Shown one piece after another: positions 1-6,300 of a DNA stretch of 8,069 bases. The position numbers and the translations under genes are program-made. The first letter of the stretch is position 1; every line of letters starts with the position of its first letter. Origin of the DNA: COE1 sp964387365 (GTDB lineage Bacteria > Bacillota > Clostridia > Lachnospirales > Lachnospiraceae); contig CAYLWP010000121.1 of the NCBI GenBank assembly GCA_964387365.1, forward strand, positions 1-8,069, written 5' to 3'. Under the pieces are notes generated by a model, which saw only the letters and a list, made by a program, of their open reading frames with translations, was not told the origin of the DNA and made no database searches.

Positions 1-11
1 CAAGATATCGG

Positions 12-45
12 ATTATCATGAAGGGATTAGAGCTTCATGAATAAT
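12..45. repeat. Inverted repeat at the left window edge
   Basis: Arms TCATGAAG (16-23) and CTTCATGA (33-40) are exact reverse complements around a 9-base spacer. Allowing one bulged base, pairing continues outward through ATTA (12-15) and TAAT (42-45). There is no U-run after it, so it does not look like an intrinsic terminator. It could be an operator or a leader hairpin of a gene lying left of the window. Its role is unknown. The rest of 1-120 shows no gene or clear signal. Confidence 0.45.
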
Positions 46-124
46 TCGGGCTTATATAAATATCATAATAAAAAAATGCGTCTCCAAAAAGCTGCCTGAT
101 AGAAAGCTATCCTGATTTATGGGG

Positions 125-148
125 AAAGGGGGCTTATACCCTTTTTTT
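125..148 (+). terminator. Weak plus-strand intrinsic terminator
   Basis: AAAGGG (125-130) pairs with CCCTTT (139-144) around an 8-base loop, and a run of seven T ends at 148. The stem is short, but the shape is that of a rho-independent terminator for a plus-strand gene ending to the left of the window. It sits just before the stronger two-way terminator at 172-224. Confidence 0.4.
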
Positions 149-171
149 GAGCGCTACAGGATAAAATGACG

Positions 172-224
172 AAAAAAAGGAGCGTGAAAAAATGATTTCT
201 CATTTTTTCACAGCCCCTTTTTTT
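172..224 (-). terminator. Long bidirectional terminator of the trkA-trkH operon
   Basis: The arms at 172-195 and 200-224 are nearly perfect reverse complements. There is one G-U type mismatch, one bulged base and a 4-base loop TTTC at 196-199. The outer ends are seven A on the left and seven T on the right, so a U-run follows the stem on either strand. On the minus strand the hairpin starts inside the trkH stop codon (223-225) and ends trkH transcription. It would also stop plus-strand transcription coming from the left. Confidence 0.85.
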
Positions 225-2172
225 AATGCTTTCTCCAGGCTGCCGGATGGAAAAGAAGCAGCATGGGAATGATTTCAAGTCTGCCGGCAAGCATATCAAA
301 CATCAGGATATACTTGGAAAAATCGGAAAATGCCGAGAAATTTCCGGTTGGTCCGACCATATCAAGACCGGGACCGATATTATTCAGAGTAGCGGCTACC
401 GCGGTAAAGTTCGTTGTAAAGTCAAAACCATCCAGACTCAGCAGTAAAACAGATATTGCGTAGATTAAGATGTATGCCACCAGGTATACGTTGCAGGAAC
501 GAAGCGTGGCAGAATCAATCGCCTTGTCGTCTGTCTTAATAACGTAAATTTGTCTCGGATGAATCTGTTGCAGGAGTTCTTTCTTAACCTGTTTTACATA
601 CAGCGTAATACGCGATACCTTGATACCACCGCCGGTAGAGCCGGCACAGGCACCGATAAACATCATGCCAAGCATAATCATACGGGAAAACTGTGGCCAG
701 AGATTATAGTCCGTAGTTGCAAAACCGGTTGTTGTTATGACAGAAGCGACCTGAAAGGCGGCCTGCTGCAAACTCTGTAAAAAGGCTGAGCCGCTTGATG
801 CCATATTAACGGAAATTAACTTGGAAAAATCGGAAAATGCCGAGAAATTTCCGGTTGGTCCGACCATATCAAGACCGGGACCGATATTATTCAGAGTAGC
901 GGCTACCGCGGTAAAGTTCGTTGTAAAGTCAAAACCATCCAGACTCAGCAGTAAAACAGATATTGCGTAGATTAAGATGTATGCCACCAGGTATACGTTG
1001 CAGGAACGAAGCGTGGCAGAATCAATCGCCTTGTCGTCTGTCTTAATAACGTAAATTTGTCTCGGATGAATCTGTTGCAGGAGTTCTTTCTTAACCTGTT
1101 TTACATACAGCGTAATACGCGATACCTTGATACCACCGCCGGTAGAGCCGGCACAGGCACCGATAAACATCATGCCAAGCATAATCATACGGGAAAACTG
1201 TGGCCAGAGATTATAGTCCGTAGTTGCAAAACCGGTTGTTGTTATGACAGAAGCGACCTGAAAGGCGGCCTGCTGCAAACTCTGTAAAAAGGCTGAGCCG
1301 CTTGATGCCATATTAACGGAAATTAACAGTACGGCACCGGCATAAAGGAAGAAATACCAGCGGACCTCTTCCAAACCAAACGCACTTTTGAACTTACGAA
1401 TCAGGATATAGTAGTAAAACGTAAAGTTTACACCGGATAAAAACATGAAAACGGTAATTACATTTTGTAAGTAGGCAGAATAACCGGCGATACTGTCATT
1501 TTTTATACCAAAGCCACCTGTTCCCGTTGTTCCGAAGGCATGGCAGAGCGAGTCGAATAAAGGCATCCCGCCAAGCAACAGAAGAACAATCTGGATAATC
1601 GTTAAGGCAAAATAGATAGCATATAGCAAAAAGGCAGTATGCTGCATTCTGGGTACCAGCTTTCCAACAGTCGGTCCCGGGCTTTCCGCTTTCATCAGGT
1701 TCATGGTTGAGCCGCCTGACATCGGGAGAACTGCGAGAATAAAAACAAGTACCCCCATACCACCAATCCAGTGACTGAAGCTTCTCCAGAAGAGATTGCA
1801 GAGAGAGAGTGCTTCTACATTGGTAAGGATACTGGAGCCTGTTGTCGTAAAGCCGGAAATAATTTCAAATAAGGCATCCGTGTAACTGGGAATGTCTCTA
1901 CTGAAATAAAAGGGGAGAGCGCCCAGAATACTTATGATAATCCAGCTTAAAGATACGGCTATAAAGCCCTCTCTTGCATAAAATGTGCGGTTTTTCGGCT
2001 TTGGTATGCGAAAGAGCAGACCAAGAAGCATGCAGATGCCGGCAATGGTAAGGTAGATAAAGGCATGCTCTGATTCACCATAGATAAAACCGACGAGGCA
2101 TGCAGGAAGCATTAATATGCCCTCTACCACGCAAACAAGCCCTAAGATAGAACTAATCATACGATAATTCAT
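223..2172 (-). CDS. trkH: TrkH-family potassium channel subunit with internal 169-residue duplication
   Basis: This is the membrane-embedded K+ translocating subunit of a Trk/Ktr uptake system, working with TrkA encoded just upstream. The family has four membrane-pore-membrane repeats. Here loop 1 is TTTGSS at about 109-114, loop 2 FGTTGTGGFG at 213-222, loop 3 ITTTGFAT at 310-317 and loop 4 TLNNIGPGLD at 426-435. The conserved GACAGSTGGGIKVSR segment at 338-352 is clear. Residues 283-451 are repeated exactly as 452-620, so loops 3 and 4 occur again at 479-486 and 595-604. The last 29 residues contain FDMLAGRLE, a normal family ending. Total length is 649 residues; without the repeat it would be 480, the usual TrkH size. 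The ATG at 2172 follows AGAGGTG with good spacing, 11 bases after trkA stops. The reading frame is open throughout, so this is not a frameshifted pseudogene, but whether the enlarged protein conducts K+ is unknown. Confidence 0.93.
   Translation of the reverse strand: MNYRMISSILGLVCVVEGILMLPACLVGFIYGESEHAFIYLTIAGICMLLGLLFRIPKPKNRTFYAREGFIAVSLSWIIISILGALPFYFSRDIPSYTDALFEIISGFTTTGSSILTNVEALSLCNLFWRSFSHWIGGMGVLVFILAVLPMSGGSTMNLMKAESPGPTVGKLVPRMQHTAFLLYAIYFALTIIQIVLLLLGGMPLFDSLCHAFGTTGTGGFGIKNDSIAGYSAYLQNVITVFMFLSGVNFTFYYYILIRKFKSAFGLEEVRWYFFLYAGAVLLISVNMASSGSAFLQSLQQAAFQVASVITTTGFATTDYNLWPQFSRMIMLGMMFIGACAGSTGGGIKVSRITLYVKQVKKELLQQIHPRQIYVIKTDDKAIDSATLRSCNVYLVAYILIYAISVLLLSLDGFDFTTNFTAVAATLNNIGPGLDMVGPTGNFSAFSDFSKLISVNMASSGSAFLQSLQQAAFQVASVITTTGFATTDYNLWPQFSRMIMLGMMFIGACAGSTGGGIKVSRITLYVKQVKKELLQQIHPRQIYVIKTDDKAIDSATLRSCNVYLVAYILIYAISVLLLSLDGFDFTTNFTAVAATLNNIGPGLDMVGPTGNFSAFSDFSKYILMFDMLAGRLEIIPMLLLFHPAAWRKH
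312..818. repeat. Tandem duplication inside trkH, copy 1 (507 bp)
   Basis: Bases 312-820 match 819-1327 with no difference I can find, an offset of exactly 507 bases. This copy is the one joined to the normal 3' end of trkH and encodes residues 452-620. The junction with copy 2 at 818/819 shows only a 2-base shared AC (312-313, 819-820, 1326-1327), so long homology did not drive the event. The length is a multiple of three, so the frame is kept. Confidence 0.97.
819..1325. repeat. Tandem duplication inside trkH, copy 2 (507 bp)
   Basis: This is the second exact copy of the 507-bp unit, joined to the normal 5' part of trkH and encoding residues 283-451. It covers the end of membrane helix M1 of repeat 3 (LISVN), pore loop 3, the following helix, the cytoplasmic link, M1 of repeat 4 and pore loop 4. 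The two copies would be a good substrate for RecA recombination back to a single copy. Confidence 0.97.
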
Positions 2173-2183
2173 AAGTCACCTCT

Positions 2184-3557
2184 TTATTTCATCGGATTCT
2201 TCATGATATCGGAGATATCACGGAGTCCCTTATGTGTTGTTACAACGATAACGGTGTCATTTACCTGAATCATATCACGACCGGATGGCGTGATAATCTG
2301 ATTGCCGCGAACAATACAGCAGACCAGCAGGTCCTTTTTTAACTGCAATTCGAGGAGTGGAACGTTGGTAACGGCACTTTCTGTTTCAACGTGGAATTCC
2401 AACGCTTCCACCTGATTGTCCATCAGGCGGTAAAGGGCTTCTACGTTGCTGTCAAGTGAGCTGCTACGGCTTCGTGCGTATTGCAGGATATACTCCGCCG
2501 TTATATCCTTTGGAGAGATAATACTTCCAACAGGAAGGTCGTCAATGATTTCACTGAGCGACAGGCGGTTCATCTTCGTAATCTTTTTACACTTTGGCGA
2601 TACCTTATTTGCATAGAGCGAGAGAAAAACATTTTCCTCGTCCAGATTAGTCAGCGCCACAAAGGCATCGGTATTGGCAAGACCTTCCTCAAGCATGATG
2701 TCATGATTGCCTGCATCAGCATGGATAATGGTAGCGTCCGGCAGGACAATGCTTAAGGCTTCACAGCGCTCCTTGTTCTTTTCAATGATTTTTACATGAA
2801 TACCTGTCTGCTGTAAAAGCGTAGAAAGGTAATAGGCAATCGTTCCGCCGCCGGCAATGATGACATTTTTAATTGCCTTATAGGAGGAAAGCTTGGTTGC
2901 CTCATAAAAGGCAGTGATTTTTTCACGCGGGAGAATAACGGAGATGGTATCGCCCGCCTGCAGAACCGTGTCACCGTTTGGAATAATTACCTTATGGTCA
3001 TGCACCAGAATACAAATCAAAATATTACGTCCGAATCTTCTTGAAAATTCCAGAACCTTCATATTATGAAGAGATGAATTCTCAGAGATGGCGATTCTGA
3101 GCAGCTCCACTCTTCCCTTTGCAAAGGTATCAAGCTCCATGGCATCAGGAACCTGAATGAGCTGCGAGATTTCCTTGGCAGCAGCAAATTCAGGATTAAT
3201 CGCCATAGTGATGCCAAGACATTGCTTCAAATATGTGATTTCCTTGAAATATTCCGGGTTACGGACACGGGCAATGGTCTGGCATTTGCTTGATTTTTTG
3301 GCAATCAGACAGCTTAAGAGATTAATCTCATCATCACCGGTTACGGCAATGAAGAGGTCTGCTTCCTCGATACCTGCCTCCTGCATGGTTAAAAAGCTCG
3401 TTGAATTGCCGACGATTCCCTGAATATCAAAGGCAGCCAGAGCAGGCTGTAATCGTTCGGCGGAAGAATCTATCAGTGTAATGTTGTGATTTTCGTCATT
3501 TAACTGTTGGGCAAGTGTATAACCAACCTTCCCACAGCCGGCGATAATAATATTCAT
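2184..3557 (-). CDS. trkA: TrkA, NAD-binding gating subunit of the potassium uptake system
   Basis: This is a peripheral cytoplasmic protein that binds nucleotide and gates the TrkH channel. It has the full double layout of TrkA: two RCK units, each an NAD-binding Rossmann half followed by a TrkA_C half. The first Rossmann motif is GCGKVG at 7-12 with Asp30 at the end of the second strand, and ARVRNPEY at 96-103 is typical. The first TrkA_C half spans about 140-215. The second Rossmann motif is GGGTIA at 236-241 with Glu259, and the second TrkA_C half spans about 375-445. The 457 residues match the double-RCK TrkA form (about 458) rather than the shorter KtrA. The ATG at 3557 has a strong CAAAGGAGGA site 6-7 bases upstream. 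It is the first gene of an operon with trkH. RCK_C domains of some Firmicute K+ proteins bind cyclic di-AMP; nothing here proves that for this protein. Confidence 0.95.
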   Translation of the reverse strand: MNIIIAGCGKVGYTLAQQLNDENHNITLIDSSAERLQPALAAFDIQGIVGNSTSFLTMQEAGIEEADLFIAVTGDDEINLLSCLIAKKSSKCQTIARVRNPEYFKEITYLKQCLGITMAINPEFAAAKEISQLIQVPDAMELDTFAKGRVELLRIAISENSSLHNMKVLEFSRRFGRNILICILVHDHKVIIPNGDTVLQAGDTISVILPREKITAFYEATKLSSYKAIKNVIIAGGGTIAYYLSTLLQQTGIHVKIIEKNKERCEALSIVLPDATIIHADAGNHDIMLEEGLANTDAFVALTNLDEENVFLSLYANKVSPKCKKITKMNRLSLSEIIDDLPVGSIISPKDITAEYILQYARSRSSSLDSNVEALYRLMDNQVEALEFHVETESAVTNVPLLELQLKKDLLVCCIVRGNQIITPSGRDMIQVNDTVIVVTTHKGLRDISDIMKNPMK

Positions 3558-3563
3558 ATGAAA

Positions 3564-3573
3564 TCCTCCTTTG
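3564..3573 (-). promoter_or_regulatory. Strong ribosome binding site of trkA
   Basis: On the minus strand the bases read CAAAGGAGGA, close to the full anti-16S consensus. They are followed by a short spacer and the ATG at 3557. This fixes the trkA start. Confidence 0.85.
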
Positions 3574-3581
3574 GATTGAGA

Positions 3582-3592
3582 ATGGTTACCAT
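3582..3592. promoter_or_regulatory. Small perfect palindrome in the trkA leader
   Basis: ATGGT and ACCAT form a perfect dyad around a single T. It lies 12 bases past the -10 box, within the first bases of the predicted trkA transcript, where a repressor could block initiation. The length (11 bases) is small enough to be chance, and no known operator is recognised. Confidence 0.25.
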
Positions 3593-3604
3593 AACTCTGT
3601 AAAA

Positions 3605-3633
3605 ATTATAGCACAATTGTATGATATATGCAA
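3605..3633 (-). promoter_or_regulatory. Sigma-A type promoter of the trkA-trkH operon
   Basis: On the minus strand there is TTGCAT (-35, bases 3628-3633), a 17-base spacer and a perfect TATAAT (-10, bases 3605-3610). The predicted start near 3597 gives a leader of about 40 bases, too short for a ydaO-type cyclic di-AMP riboswitch. A 5-bp inverted repeat CGCAT/ATGCG lies farther upstream at 3660-3675. Confidence 0.8.
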
Positions 3634-3818
3634 AACCTGTCGAAAATTGACGAATACGCCGCATCGGGAAATGCGAAGTGTTTTTGGGATTGGTTTTCAA
3701 TGTTAAAAAAGGTTATTTTTTAGGATATATTCATAATTAATGGTGGAAAAAAGAGGAGAACGTGATAATATTAGGTTGAGTGTATCAGGCAGTGAAGCGT
3801 ATGTCTTTATAAACTAAC

Positions 3819-3824
3819 GGGGAG
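3819..3824 (+). promoter_or_regulatory. Ribosome binding site of the CapA lipoprotein gene
   Basis: GGGGAG is followed by a 6-base spacer and ATG at 3831. It supports this start, which also gives a clean signal peptide. I could not find a convincing plus-strand promoter for this gene; the best candidate is TTAAAA (3703-3708), 17 bases, then TATATT (3726-3731). Confidence 0.6.
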
Positions 3825-3830
3825 AAGAAA

Positions 3831-5060
3831 ATGAAGAAAAGACATGTATTATTTTTGACAGGTTTACTGTCTGTATTCTGCATGGCGGGATGTTCCGGCA
3901 AGGAGGCAGAACAGGCAGTTTTTACAGAAGAGAAAGAACCGGTGGCAGAAACGGTAACGACGGAGCCGGTTTTCAGTACAGAAGAGGCGGACAGTACGGA
4001 AACAACCGCAAGCCTTGTTATGGTTGGTGATGTTCTCTTGCATAATAAGGTGTTTGAGAGCGGACTCCTGGAGGACGGAAGCTACAATTATGACCATATG
4101 TTTTCGCAGGTGAAGGAGGACATAGAGGCGGCGGATATTGCGCTGGTGAATCAGGAGGTTATCTTAGGAGGACGAGAGCTTGGATTATCCGGATATCCGG
4201 CCTTTAACGGAGCCTTTGAGGTAGGAGACAGTCTGGTTAATGCGGGATTCGATGTGATTTTACACGCAACCAATCATGCGTTGGACAAGGGAAAAAAGGG
4301 ACTCCTTAACTGCATCGGATTCTGGGAGGAACAGTACTCCGAGATTGCGGTGCTGGGAATACATGACACTCCCAAAGATGCAGAGCAGATTTATGTGCAG
4401 GAAGTAAACGGAATCTCGATTGCCATTTTAAACTACACATATGGAACAAACGGAATCCCTTTGCCGTCCGATATGCCCTATGCTGTTGAACTGTGGGATG
4501 AAGAGCAGATCAGACAGGATGTGGCAATGGCACGGGAAATGGCGGATTTTGTTGTTGTCTGCCCGCATTGGGGAACGGAATATGTGTTAGAGGAAACGGC
4601 AGACCAGCGCGCCAAGGCACAGTTTCTGGCTAACTTAGGCGTTGACCTTGTCATAGGCACGCATCCGCACGTGGTTGAGCCTGTGAAATGGGTAACCGGT
4701 GAGTCCGGAAATGAAACCCTGGTGTACTATTCCATAGGGAATTTTATCAATGCGACAAGCGAATCGGGGGAAGGGAAAGCAGCCCGTATGCTGGGCGCCA
4801 TGGCACAGGTAACCATTACCAAGGATTCGGAAAAGACCTATATCAGCGAGTATGATGTGGAGCCGCTGGTGACACACAATGTTTCGGGAAGTGGTCAGAT
4901 TACCACTTATAAGCTGGAGGATTATACAGAAGAACTTGCAGCGCAGAATGAAATGAGGTATCAGGATGCTTCATTTTCGCTGTCGTACTGTAAGAACATT
5001 TTCAGCAACGTATTCGGAGAATTGTATTCAGAGGAAGAGGAAGGAACGACACAGCAATGA
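3831..5060 (+). CDS. CapA-family (PGA_cap) surface lipoprotein
   Basis: This is a predicted lipoprotein on the outer face of the membrane. Residues 1-21 form a signal peptide with lipobox MAGC and lipid-carrying Cys21; Met at -3 is a little unusual. Residues 22-60 are an acidic, Glu/Thr-rich tether. The CapA/PGA_cap domain, a calcineurin-like metallophosphatase fold, runs from about 60 to 345. It has GDVLLH at 66-71, VNQE at 106-109 (the family N-x-E), ATNHALDKG at 146-154, CPHWGTEY at 244-251, GTHPHVVEP at 276-284 and YSIGNF at 300-305. All the usual metal-site Asp/Asn/His positions appear present, so an active enzyme is plausible. CapA proteins act in poly-gamma-glutamate capsule export or anchoring, but many stand-alone clostridial members have no proven role. 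No capB, capC or capD is in the window, so I do not assign capsule synthesis. A GGGGAG site lies 6 bases before ATG. The stop overlaps the next gene by 4 bases. Confidence 0.88.
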   Translation: MKKRHVLFLTGLLSVFCMAGCSGKEAEQAVFTEEKEPVAETVTTEPVFSTEEADSTETTASLVMVGDVLLHNKVFESGLLEDGSYNYDHMFSQVKEDIEAADIALVNQEVILGGRELGLSGYPAFNGAFEVGDSLVNAGFDVILHATNHALDKGKKGLLNCIGFWEEQYSEIAVLGIHDTPKDAEQIYVQEVNGISIAILNYTYGTNGIPLPSDMPYAVELWDEEQIRQDVAMAREMADFVVVCPHWGTEYVLEETADQRAKAQFLANLGVDLVIGTHPHVVEPVKWVTGESGNETLVYYSIGNFINATSESGEGKAARMLGAMAQVTITKDSEKTYISEYDVEPLVTHNVSGSGQITTYKLEDYTEELAAQNEMRYQDASFSLSYCKNIFSNVFGELYSEEEEGTTQQ

Positions 5061-6208
5061 TTATAGCCAGAGCAAACAGCGAAGAAGTGTCAGTTGCGAA
5101 AAAGGACAGGACACCGATACATACCATGGAAGGACTGGTAAGCTTCCCGATGGCAGAATCGGAAGAACTGATTGATATGGAAAGAAATCTTAAAACAGCA
5201 AAGCGTATCATCACACACATGGATAGTCAGGTCAATGAGCTTTTGGAATATACCAAAATAACAAAGGGACAGAAAAAGCCTAAAAAACAGGCATTCTTAA
5301 AGGAGGATTTACGCAAGCAGATAGAATTTTTGTTACAGCCCCTGTGTGAGGACAAGGCACTTACCTACAGGCTTGATTTTAGCGGGATGGAGGATTGCTC
5401 TTTTTACACGGATAAGGGCATGCTGGTGCAGATATTCTGGCAGCTGCTTGACAATGCCGCGCAGTATACGGACGAAGGCGGTAGGATTTCCTTCGAGGCT
5501 CGTACCTTGGAAAAAACAAAAAAAGAGATTACAAATTGTTTTATTATCAGTGACAATGGAATAGGTATTAGTGAGGAGTTTCAAAAATACCTTTTTCAGC
5601 CGTTTATGCGTGAACGTAACAGAATGTCGGATGCTGTAGAAGGTACAGGACTGGGGCTGTACATTGTCTGCCATATTGTGAAGATGATGAAGGGCGGGAT
5701 ACAGGTAGAATCGCAGAAGGATAAGGGAACAAAGGTAACGATTACGCTGACTTTCCCTATCTGTAACAGTGCACAGGGCGAAAAAAAAGGAAGCGCCGCA
5801 AACGTAGCGGCACTGAAAGGCAAAAGAGTCATTCTGTGTGAAGAGAGTCCGCAAAATGAAGCGCAGACCCGCAAGTGTCTGGAAAAGGCAGGTATGCTTG
5901 TAGAGGTGGCAAAGGACGGATATGAAGTCATCGAATTATTCAGGAACAGTACGCCGTATTATTATGATGCGATTCTGATTAATGTCAGGATGAAGGCACT
6001 GAACGGTCTGGAGGTAACAAACGGAATCAGATGTCTGGACAGAAACGATGCGTATCTGATACCGGTGATTGCGCTGATTGTGGGAACCTATGATGAAAAT
6101 ATGCCTAAGCCGCTTGCAGGCGGTATGGATGTCCAGATAAAAGAACCGCTGGAAATCAGAGAACTGGCGGACTCTTTGGTCGAATTTTGGAAAAAATACA
6201 AAGATTAA
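5057..6208 (+). CDS. Soluble hybrid histidine kinase relative lacking its phospho-acceptor residues
   Basis: The 383 residues align by eye with the C-terminal half of clostridial hybrid sensor kinases. There is no signal peptide, membrane helix or sensor domain. A dimerisation (HisKA-like) region spans about 5-70. Its RTP motif at 18-20 is normally preceded by the phospho-accepting His three residues earlier; here that position is Lys15. The ATPase domain spans about 80-235, with N box LLDNAAQYTDEGG at 130-142 (Asn133 kept, Gln at 129 and 136 where Asn and Lys are usual), G1 box DNGIGI at 166-171, F box FQPF at 180-183 and G2 box GTGLGL at 196-201. A receiver-like domain spans about 254-380. 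It keeps an acidic pair Glu262-Glu263, but the phospho-acceptor Asp is Asn309, the switch Thr is Ile341 and the Lys before Pro364 is Glu363. It likely binds ATP but cannot run a standard phosphorelay. The ATG overlaps the CapA gene stop (ATGA), which suggests translational coupling. An AGAGGAAGGA site lies about 11 bases upstream. Confidence 0.85.
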   Translation: MIIARANSEEVSVAKKDRTPIHTMEGLVSFPMAESEELIDMERNLKTAKRIITHMDSQVNELLEYTKITKGQKKPKKQAFLKEDLRKQIEFLLQPLCEDKALTYRLDFSGMEDCSFYTDKGMLVQIFWQLLDNAAQYTDEGGRISFEARTLEKTKKEITNCFIISDNGIGISEEFQKYLFQPFMRERNRMSDAVEGTGLGLYIVCHIVKMMKGGIQVESQKDKGTKVTITLTFPICNSAQGEKKGSAANVAALKGKRVILCEESPQNEAQTRKCLEKAGMLVEVAKDGYEVIELFRNSTPYYYDAILINVRMKALNGLEVTNGIRCLDRNDAYLIPVIALIVGTYDENMPKPLAGGMDVQIKEPLEIRELADSLVEFWKKYKD

Positions 6209-6241
6209 AAGAAAAATAGTGCAAATTATGTCAACATAGTG

Positions 6242-6247
6242 TATACT
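6242..6247 (+). promoter_or_regulatory. Possible -10 element of the flotillin gene
   Basis: TATACT sits in the 92-base gap before flotillin and differs from TATAAT by one base. No good -35 box lies 17 bases upstream (GTGCAA at 6219-6224), so an activator or weak promoter would be needed. ATAGT and ACTAT surround it as a small dyad at 6237-6250. It places the transcript start near 6253, just at the hairpin. Confidence 0.4.
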
Positions 6248-6252
6248 ATTGC

Positions 6253-6273
6253 CTACAAGGCAAATCCTTGTAG
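6253..6273 (+). promoter_or_regulatory. Hairpin in the flotillin leader
   Basis: CTACAAGG (6253-6260) and CCTTGTAG (6266-6273) are exact reverse complements around the 5-base loop CAAAT. No T-run follows, so it is not a terminator of the upstream gene. It would sit at the very 5' end of the flotillin mRNA, 27 bases before the ATG, and could protect the transcript end. As DNA it could instead be an operator. Confidence 0.6.
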
Positions 6274-6300
6274 AAAGATGAAAAGAGAGGGAGAAAAGAA

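Noticed and set aside
117..299. 60-codon minus-strand frame with a lipoprotein-like start
   Set aside because: It overlaps the trkH 3' end and the terminator hairpin, and much of it is read from the stem. No real gene would fit there.
550..1287. Two identical 76-codon plus-strand open frames (550-780 and 1057-1287)
   Set aside because: They are antisense shadows of trkH and are identical only because they lie in the duplicated 507-bp unit.
312..1325. Insertion sequence or integron as the source of the trkH repeat
   Set aside because: The unit contains only trkH sequence, has no terminal inverted repeats or transposase, and joins through a 2-base microhomology.
3574..3830. Riboswitch upstream of trkA or the CapA gene
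   Set aside because: The trkA leader is about 40 bases, and no conserved aptamer core was recognised on either strand.
5333..5854. 173-codon minus-strand open frame
   Set aside because: It is antisense to the ATPase domain of the kinase-like gene, which has clear family motifs; the antisense product is rich in Cys, Phe and His with no recognisable domain.
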